From Cristatella mucedo (Eukaryota > Bryozoa > Phylactolaemata > Cristatellidae), in the NCBI GenBank assembly GCA_009760855.2, contig WPIO01000013.1, forward strand, positions 6,758,501 through 6,822,500: a DNA stretch of 64,000 nt, in the 5' to 3' direction. Below the pieces are notes generated by a model. The model did not search any database. It had not been told where the DNA came from and saw only the letters and a program-made list of their open reading frames with translations. Numbering within the stretch: the first letter of the stretch is position 1; each line of letters opens with the position of its first letter. A program made the translations under genes and the position numbers. Of this stretch, positions 44,405-64,000 are shown one piece after another.

Positions 44405-45400
44405 AAATATCTATATAATAATTATGTCTGTTGTATAGCACCCTTGGAGAACAACGTACAGGTTTATGCATTTGCTTGACAACTTTTAGCAAGAGAATCA
44501 ATAACCAACAGCTAAGGAAAAGCAATGTACAATGCTTTTATATAGCATGCGAAGGCACATAAGAAGACCCTATTGGACCTCTGGCTAGTAGGACCTGTTG
44601 TTCTATTGGACCTCTGGTTAGTAGGACCTGTTGTTTGTAACATGTTTGAATCATTGACATGTAAGCACGAAAAGCACAAGGAAAAAAGACAGGTTAACTG
44701 TGGCCCATGGAAAGCTGAGCTGAACAGATGCATCTTTAGCTGCACCATCTGCAACAACTTCATATGTATCACCTGCAACAGCATCGTCAACTCCCTGTAC
44801 ATAGTACAGACTTACCTGGCACTGTCCACTGAAATGGTGGAGACCGTCGCGCTTGGTCGCTGCTCACTGGGGCCCATGGAAAGCTGAGCTGAACAGATGC
44901 ATTTTTAGCTGATATTTGAATGGTGAAGTCAATGCAAGCTGTGACAAAAGCTTAAAGCGAGTACTACAGTTTAGATGTGCTTGACCTGAAGGCTCGTTCA
45001 CCACATAATTTTAATTTAGTGCAAGGAACGAAGCCGAGGAGGTTCGGATAGGTAGGTACAAGCGAGTGGAACGATCTGTAAGCCAAAGAGAGGATCTTGA
45101 AGTCGATTGAATGATTGATAGGGAGTCAGTATAGCTAAGATAAAGGTGTTGCAACGTGGCAGCTATGCCTTTGACAAAAGACCAGGTGAGCAGCACCTGA
45201 GTGTTGCACGAGTTTCAGACGATTAAGATCACAGCACTGGAGTCCTGAATAAAGGGAATTGATGTTATCGAGACACGATCTCACAAACGCTTAAACTCGT
45301 TTTAGTGTCGTACTCTTGTTTAAGCAGGCCCTAATTTTTCAAAGGTTCTTCAGATGAAATTAGTGGTGCAAATGTTGTTGTACATGGATTTGAGCTTTTT
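44405..45400 (-). mobile_element. Possible very old LINE copy
   Basis: Begins TATAATAATTATG, then GTATAGCACCCTTGGAGAAC, resembling the LINE tail in antisense. Downstream, patches such as TTGAAGTCGATTG, GTTGCAACGTGGCAGC and GGTGAGCAGCACCTGAGTGTTGC follow the order of the RT C-terminus (HITPLL, VQNSA). Similarity is weak and partly from order alone. Two internal direct duplications occur (44573-44637 and 44701/44870). Confidence 0.45.
44573..44637. repeat. 33-bp tandem duplication
   Basis: CTATTGGACCTCTGGCTAGT / CTATTGGACCTCTGGTTAGT units in tandem, intergenic. A separate 42-bp direct repeat (GGCCCATGGAAAGCTGAGCT...) occurs at 44701 and 44872. Confidence 0.93.
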
Positions 45401-46129
45401 CATTAAGAACCATAAGGGCCAGGCGGCCGTGTTATGTCAAAAACGTTATTCGCTTGAACAAGGAGGCAACGATGACAATTCATGAATGCATATGCTTTAC
45501 TCATTCAGATTATTATTGGGAAAGTGTATGAGTTCGAGGCGTTGGACTTATTTTGTCACGGAAGCAGTAAGACTAAGGGATGTGGGTGCAAGTATGCAGC
45601 ATCTGAAATCACGTCGCATAAGGATGAACAAAAAGCTTTGATAGCTGGAAGACCTAGAGGGTGGATGTTTCCGGCAAGAGCAGGCACAAGCTCAATGTCC
45701 AAATTGCTTAGGTGTCAGTGACTTCGATTCGATGGCTTGAAGTTAAAAGTATTCAATTAGTACTTGAGTTCCGAGCTATCTCGTATTAGAGTCAGAAATA
45801 GGCCCTTCAATAGCCCGACATTTCATGTCTCAGTTTCATTGATGCGAATGTGCAAGGGAAGACGCTGCTGCGAGCACTTAAAGACGGGTTTTATAGCTTC
45901 CTGAAATTACCAAAAGATTTTGCTGCTTTAAACCCCTTAGGTGACTTGCAAAGGACGGCCTAAGATGACATCGAAGTCGAAGGCATGTGGTTGTTCGCAC
46001 TGCCTCACCTCATTCGAACGATGCCGGTTAATACAAATGAGCCTTGTTCAACGATCTTCGTAAGTCTAAAAGAGAAACCCGACTGAGAGAGAATTAACAT
46101 ACGGTCTAGTATATGATTAGTTTATCAGA
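45401..46129. other. Intergenic sequence upstream of HTATIP2
   Basis: AT-rich, no recognised gene. The plus frame at 45482-45721 has no family resemblance. Confidence 0.5.
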
Positions 46130-46523
46130 ATATTTCGTTACTGAGGCTCGGTTGACAACCCGACGAGCCGGCCGGTGCAGAGGCCTGACGGCTAACGCAG
46201 GGAGGATGAGGGGCATCCGCCCGGCTCCGGAGTACGCCCCCTCCCAGTCGGGGCGGAGCCCGGCGCCACCTCTCGAACCAGCTCGCTAAATGCCGCCGCA
46301 GCACAAGAGCCGCTGGTGTGTTGGCGCTATTCCTATCCGGCATATGCTGCGTGAAATTCGCCGACGTATTCAACCGTTCTATAAATACCCTAGACAGGCA
46401 CATCGATAATAACGGCTGGGGTATCCCGGTCGGAAGCGTCACGTGAGCGACTCGCATCGTCGGGTGACAGTGCAATATTTTCGGCTTCAGCTTGTGTGCC
46501 TCAGCACTCTCTCGGCGCCTCAG
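46130..46523 (+). promoter_or_regulatory. HTATIP2 promoter and 5'UTR
   Basis: An abruptly GC- and CpG-rich block (46150-46290) with GGGGCGG- and CGCCC-type Sp1-like motifs is followed by TATAAATA at 46380-46387, 137 bp upstream of the predicted ATG at 46524. The AT-rich LINE-derived sequence to the left ends near 46130. A TATA box feeding a 5'UTR of about 110 nt is the simplest reading; the start site is not proven. Confidence 0.65.
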
Positions 46524-58334
<11,811 letters not shown>

Positions 58335-59179
58335 TTTACAGATCGACTTGACGGGTGCCATTACCTGGGCCACTGCGGTTAGCGCTAGATCAAACTAGAT
58401 CCGTGATGGGTGTTAAGCTTGCCGCAGATAGCATGCAGGTTCCTCTCTGGCAGTTCAGTGGTTTTGCATATTTTTTTATTTATGCAAGGCATATCGGAGT
58501 AAGCTGGGTATTTAGCACAAACGGCTATCTAGCCTTACCTTGTTTGCTAGTAAGGACCGAAGCCATTTTGCAGCACCTCTCTGCTTTTACGGCTTCGGAT
58601 TTTATTTTATCACATTGATTACGTGCGTGGTGTTGTACTTTGAAAATACAGAATGATCGTAGGCTGACCGTGAACAGAAAAGGTTTACCGTATGCAGTGC
58701 AGGGAATGATCCTGCAACCTACGGTTTGCTGCACCAGTGCCCGGCCAGTTGACCTATCGAGACGCTAATTTGCTCAGAATACAGGGAGTAAAGCCTGGCT
58801 GTTATTAAAAATTTTGACGAAGAAATTAGCCCCAGCGACCTTAAATGCTATCAATTTTCGTGAAACATACACTATCCAGCATTCAAAACTACAGCCGATC
58901 GAGCTCTCCTTCACTTTGCAAAAACTACCCCTCAGCGAATCCTCCAGAAGGCCGAGCAGCTCTTTGCGGGTGGCTTTTAGGGGGACGGCTTTCAGGTTGG
59001 AAAGCGTTATCCAGAGGCTTCTCGGCTGACGTTAATGCATTCCAGGTGTTTTCTGCCGAAGATACAACATTTCTGTTAGGCTAGGCTAACAACTGCTGCT
59101 GGCACCGTATGCATTCGGCGTTCAGGTTCGCTAACCAGAAGTCTATCATTATTTTTTATATTACTCCACTGCACCACGA

Positions 59180-59960
59180 TTCAAAGTTAAAACCACATTT
59201 TTTAAGACTTCCGGGAACGCACATAATCATTCATATATACTCTAAAGGGTCGGGCCACTATTCAAGTTTACTGCAATCCACTCCAATCCACAACAAACTA
59301 CTGCAAATCCTGCAGAAATGATGAGACCTTGCAAATTTTGATTTGATATTAAAATAAACTCTGCATCTAGCACACTCTTAATACTTCACCCCGTTGTGCA
59401 AACGTTTAGTAAGGCAGTGGTTGGCAAAGACACAAACCACTACCTAAATCCATCGCAAATCACCAAAAACAAACGTATACATCAGGGATTGGATTACAGA
59501 CGTTTTTTTCTCATAAATTGACTGCTACGATCTGGGACACTTCTGCAATCCACCGACCTTGGTCCCGAGGTCGTGGGTTCGATTCCTGCGGTGGGCGATC
59601 CTTTATCGCCACTGCAAGCGGTGGCGATAGCCGTAAAGGCTCTTCTGTCGCTATACAAAAAGTGGCTGTTTAATCAGGTATGATTTATTACTATTATTAT
59701 TACCGTAAACCTACTTAAGTACACCAGAATGCTGGTTCGTACAGTTTAACTTTGATTTCATATCATGCTACATTCAGATGAAGTGTAGTAACATATTTTT
59801 AAGGTTTTGGGTGCGTGTTTTCATACAAATGACTTTTACATGCCTGAGCTTCATCTGCAATCCACATACAGTCTATCCCATCCACCGCAAATCTATAATA
59901 AAATAGCTGCGTGAAGCTCAAAATTTAACTACAGAGTACAGGAATAGAATAAAATAGAAT
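59180..59960 (-). repeat. Diverged tandem-repeat block, minus orientation
   Basis: Units such as CTGCAATCCACTCCAATCC, CAAATTTTGATTTGATATTA and GTAAAACCACATT are reverse-complement versions of units at 61060-62900 (TGATTTGCGG..TGTAG..GGATTG, TAATATCCAATCAAATTTTG). A SINE-A splits the block (59557-59703). Confidence 0.6.
59557..59703 (+). mobile_element. SINE-A, head-truncated
   Basis: Starts inside the tRNA region (CGACCTTGGTCCCGAGG), with B box GGTTCGATTCC, complete body and an (ATT)n tail. Inserted in the antisense tandem-repeat block at the right end. Confidence 0.88.
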
Positions 59961-61059
59961 AGAATAAAATTTAATTACAGAATACAGTATGTCGTGTTTT
60001 TAGCATGTCCTCAACATTTCACGTCATTGCATACGTCTGTCCTCTTGCAATTGCCTGGAGCATAAAACGCAAGCTGGTGCAAATCAACCACAATATTTTT
60101 CGTTTACCTCGGCTCTGGCAAGTGTATGAACAGCTGTTTTCTTCAACAACTAAGTTTCAATTCAGGCAGCTCTGCAATTGCTTCTACAGAATTTTGTTTA
60201 TCCTAATCCGCCATATGGAGCTTACAACCTCGCCAAAGTCAGCTGAGTATGTTACGTTGCGTAGACTTTCTAAACAGCAAACACACGGCTAATGACACGT
60301 ACTTAAATTCTATAGTATATACTAAGCAATCGCTCGCGCGCGAAACACATTCTGCTACTGGCTGCAGTTAAGAAATACTAGCCACCGGCTACTGGCTACA
60401 AGTAGACTGTGCCGCTGCGTTCAGAAACACACCAAGTACCTCGTTACACCTCAAATGCTACGGATGCAGAACTACATGACGTACTGGCTAAAAATCCATC
60501 TGTTCCTTACAGCATTTGAATATTCGCAAAGCATACCTTCGCGAATATTCGGCTCTGTTTGAAATAGTTAGTTACAGACAATTAGGATGGGATTTGAAAA
60601 GTTAGCGTCTTGTAATTTCACAGTGCTGCATGACTGAAGGCGCCGAAAAGCTTTCCCCTGTACTACGGTGCGACCCCATTATCTCTCGCTTGCAGATCTA
60701 GTGCAATATTATCGACGGAGCTACCGAAAACAGTACATCTACGCAACGTCAGCACAGATTTCAAGGCTTTGCCAGAAATTTTGTTGTAGCATGCTTTTTG
60801 GAACCCTAATACTAAACAAGTAAGGAACTACACAGTTCATGAGCAATAGTGCTGACAATAAAAAAGATCGGCATATGTCGTAGACCAAATTGATTCCTTT
60901 CGGGACCCATTTCAGACTTTGTCATTACATGTGGACTACAGACGACAAAGAGTACACTTTAACCCAAAGGCTGTCACCCTGGACTGACAGTGTAGCATTC
61001 CTTAACTTAACGGAATACACAGTAAAGTCAATTATCTATCTACTCTTCACAGAATTTTC
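59961..61059. other. Spacer between inverted repeat blocks
   Basis: About 1.1 kb without recognisable element or gene. A 95-codon ATG frame at 60005-60292 matches no family I know and has no strong coding look. AATAG-rich microsatellite at its left edge (59940-59975). Confidence 0.4.
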
Positions 61060-62900
61060 TGAGTAAAAAGCAATCGAAATTGAAGCCTCCTGCAGCTGCA
61101 TTTCTAGTGGATTTGCATGTGCCGAATGTGGTGAATAATCGAGATTGCAATAACAGTCTGGATAAGTGCAGTACTCGGTGAGACGACGAGGCGATGAGAC
61201 GATGGTGAGACTCCTCGGTGAGACGATGCCCGTACACAATAACCTGACATACTCATGGTATATTGAGAACTCAGTGGGATGAAGTTTAGTTTGGGAGCAA
61301 TTTAAATTGGAGCTTCTCGTCGTCGATTTCTAGTGGGTGTGTACTGTTTGGTCTCGGATAGGAGCGGATTTTGGTATTGGACCAGGCTGAGCCGTTGTCG
61401 AGCGCACCGGTTGATTTGCGGCTGATTGTAGCGGATTGCCATAGTAGCCCCGACCATTGCCGCTAATTTGCAGGACACCGGTCTTGCAGATCGGCCTGAA
61501 TGTTTTTGGAGTTTACCTGGAAGCTTGGTTTGCTCTGATATGCAATCAAACTGAGCTCCTCTCATTTAATATCTGGCCTTTGAGGCGGATTGAAACTGAT
61601 TGCCGTGGATTTCGGTATTGGCCTTGCGGCAGATTTCAAGGCGGTGCGTGTGAAAAACGGTGCACGTGCAAAAGTTCGTGACATTTTTTGGGTGCGCTTT
61701 TGCACAACAGAGATCGGTGTTAGATAAAAATTGTAATATCGAATATAAAATAGACCATCAAGTTTCCGATTTTAGGTGGATTAATGACTTGAGGCGATGG
61801 AATGGCAGTGAATTGCAGCAGCGGTCTGGCCCTCTGCAGCCCTTTGCATAAGAACGCCAATGGCCCAAACTTTAAAACATGATGAGTACACTTAAAATAA
61901 AAATATACTGTAATATGCAATCGAAATTGAAACTTTAAGAAGTCCAGTTTCTGATCGATCGTGCTGGATTTATGCGGACTGCAGTAGTGGCTCAAAACCA
62001 TGCTGTGCTCTGCAGTGCAATTTGTGCTAACCGGCTTGGGTAACATGGAGTAGAATTTGGTTTGTAAGCTGTGAACACAGTGTAGCGTAGTGTGCATTAA
62101 AGTAGCATAGTATGCAATCGGAAACGGAGCTTCGCATTTCGGGTGAATTCGCGATTTACTCAGGATTTTTTTCGTGGGTTGGAATATTGCAGTGCTCTGC
62201 AAGAGAACGCAAATGCTCAATGTCGTGAACTTCTGAGGGTGCACAGTAAAAGGATGTGTGTAATATCCAATCAAATTTTGAGTTTCATCCTTCAAATTTC
62301 ACTTTGATTTGCGGCGACTTGTAGCGGGTTGTAGTGAATTTCGTTAACGTCCTCGGCGGTCGCCGTCGATTGCTGCGTAATGCCTTGAAACTCTGATTTC
62401 GATAGGGTATACACGCTATTTATTACTGCATTGATCAGCTGCCATCGAACTTCTTGTGTGTAGCGAGGCATGGGACTTGCTAATCGTGTTTTGAGGCGCC
62501 AGCTTTACCAAGACTTGTTACGGGTTGGCACAAGGAACAGCACTGCTAATTTTGCTGTGTTTCTGGCCAAAACTTTCGTTCAGAAACCGTTACAGTCCGT
62601 TTTTAAAACTGGGCATTGTATTTGAATGCTCATCAGCAGTGCACAGAGTTTTTCTGGGAACACTCGAACGTTAGTGGGTGCAGTAAGAAATGAAAATTTA
62701 AGTTTCGCCCTGACGATTTCTGGTTGATTTTTAGCAGAGTAGAAGTGATTGCGACAGTTGCGGTTTGCAACCCATTTACATGAGAACGATGCGTTCGCAA
62801 CGACGTGAAATCTTTTTCGCCCATTTGAAGGACCGTGTACTCTAAAGTACCTTCGAAATTGGACCTTCGCAGAGCCAATTTCCATTCAAGTTTTGCTCTG
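61060..62900 (+). repeat. Diverged tandem-repeat block, plus orientation (about 150-250 bp units)
   Basis: Unit starts recognisable by TATGCAATCgaAAttGAgctTC at about 61066, 61291, 61536, 61733, 61911, 62108, 62260 and, more weakly, 62688 and 62850. Each unit then has TGATTT-GCGG, TGTAG-GG-TTG, CTCTGCA, GAACGC-AATG and GGTGCACAGTAAAA elements in the same order. Units are heavily diverged. No coding capacity. Confidence 0.65.
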
Positions 62901-64000
62901 AGTAGATCGAGACAATTCACCACACCTACTCGCCGCGGGAATTTTAATAACACTTTTTTAAATGGGTCAAGAGCCTTTTGTAGACGGCTGTATTGTATCG
63001 TACGCAGGCAAACGCGGGAGAGCGAGCGTACATGCGGATAAAGAAGCCGTCGCGGAAGCAGCTCCAGAGCGCGCGGATAGAAGAGAAATAGAGTGAGAGA
63101 GGGAGAGAGAGCGAGTGGATAGCGTGCGTGCGTACAGGCCGACGCATAGGCAGAAAGTTCTTTTCTGCAAGACTAGTGAGTCATACGACCACAGCTGACC
63201 CGTTGCAATTGAATCTAGCTTAGTTAGCCGATACTGTCCAACTGCAGTGCCTAACGAGGCGGTACTCCGCGCACCCGTTGGCCGGGCGGAGTGGCGTGAG
63301 TCCGGCTGGGGCGGAAAAGCATAGTGGTCGAGGCCACGCCCACACTAGTACCGGAGATCGGGCTAATCGGGAGATTAGCAGTCCATTCGTCGGGTCTCGC
63401 TAAAGAATGCAACGCCATCGGCATTCGAAAAGGTCTCTCCGCCTGTCCCTGCTACAATGAAAGCACAAATTAACACAGCTTAAAGTTCAAGATGCACATG
63501 ACACCGACGAAATAAATTAAAGTGGGCTATATCAGCTCAGCAGCCTGTTTGCAAATATTTGCTGCTCCCTCTTTGCCTATTTATTAAAGATGGTTATGGC
63601 AACTAAAAACTCTAGGTAGGTGCAGTAAGTGAAATTGCAGCCTCTTTTCATACGACTCTTGAAATCAGCCTCCGGAAGTGGCGACAAACGTCCCGTTGGC
63701 AACAATTACTGTAAAGAGGTCGCGTTTGCCACCCCCCCCCCAACAAGCGGGTCACTGTCCGCCGGTAGCGAGTACGGCAACACAAAGGTTAAGAAAAGAC
63801 AAGTAAATTTACAATTTAAATTGATGGAATTGTTAATCTTCTCTTGTACTCGGCTTAATAAACCGGAATTTACTTTTTTAAACTGCGCTTACTGGGCCTT
63901 GTTTCTAGCCGTCACTTTAATACCGGAAGTCAGGCAATCTTGATGCAGCGAATCCATTGTTTTTCACAGTGTTCTGGTTTGCCCTGCTACAACACGTGTA
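62901..64000. other. Right-end sequence, possible CpG-rich promoter
   Basis: 63060-63130 is GA-rich. 63240-63350 is CpG-rich with GGGCGGAG, GGGGCGGA and CCACGCCC motifs resembling the HTATIP2 promoter block, and could be the 5' end of a gene reading right. No coding exon recognised up to 64000. Confidence 0.35.

Noticed and set aside
63629-63943. 104-codon frame near the right edge
   Set aside because: Starts at GTG, no recognisable domain, and part is poly-Pro/Thr from a C run.

Overview
This is animal (metazoan) genomic DNA. The genes are split by GT-AG introns, the domain architectures are animal-specific (a Src-family SH3-SH2 kinase, a three-EH-domain EPS15, an Ig/thrombospondin-like FAM187 receptor, an HTATIP2/TIP30 oxidoreductase), and the space between exons is full of LINEs, tRNA-derived SINEs, DNA-transposon remnants and microsatellites. 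The loose gene spacing and repeat content suggest an invertebrate. I cannot name the phylum from sequence alone.

Layout. (1) 459-8776, minus strand: the 5' end of a Src-family tyrosine kinase closest to the Src42A/FRK type. Exon 1 carries a myristoylation-type N-terminus and SH3, and the next exon starts SH2. The kinase domain lies beyond the left edge. (2) 8777-9153: a 377-bp CpG-rich divergent promoter with a palindromic TATA-like core. (3) 9154-41780, plus strand: an apparently complete EPS15 gene that I could reconstruct exon by exon (20 coding exons, about 962 aa, every junction in phase). It has three EH domains, a coiled coil, about 17 DPF motifs and a C-terminus without a ubiquitin-interacting motif. 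(4) 24796-31704, minus strand: a FAM187-like gene nested in the 11.4-kb EPS15 intron between the EH3 and coiled-coil exons. Five exons chain in phase; the last exon (expected transmembrane segment) was not found. (5) 41781-46130: intergenic, repeats only. (6) 46524-58334, plus strand: a complete five-exon HTATIP2 gene (about 224 aa) with a TATA-containing GC-rich promoter. LINE pieces and an internally deleted hAT transposon lie in its last intron. (7) 58335-64000: no recognisable gene. Diverged tandem repeats lie in opposite orientations on either side of about 1.1 kb.

Repeats. At least ten pieces of one CR1/L2-like LINE family are present; one retains an uninterrupted 326-codon RT 3' half. 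Two tRNA-derived SINE families occur. The tail of family B resembles the 3' end of the LINE, suggesting a LINE/SINE partnership. Other elements are a foldback family (one two-armed and two one-armed copies), an inverted pair of Tc1/mariner remnants, one hAT remnant, and a dispersed family here called repeat C.

How the genes relate: EPS15 proteins are endocytic adaptors and tyrosine-kinase substrates, so a divergent Src-type kinase/EPS15 pair under one short promoter is a plausible co-regulated unit. That is inference. No wholly new system is proven here. The items most worth checking are the divergent pair, the nested FAM187 gene whose promoter must overlap an EPS15 exon, intronic sequences that could control splicing (a UG repeat by a donor, an antisense copy of a donor, an acceptor-like tandem array, a 66-bp palindrome), and the inverted tandem arrays at the right end.
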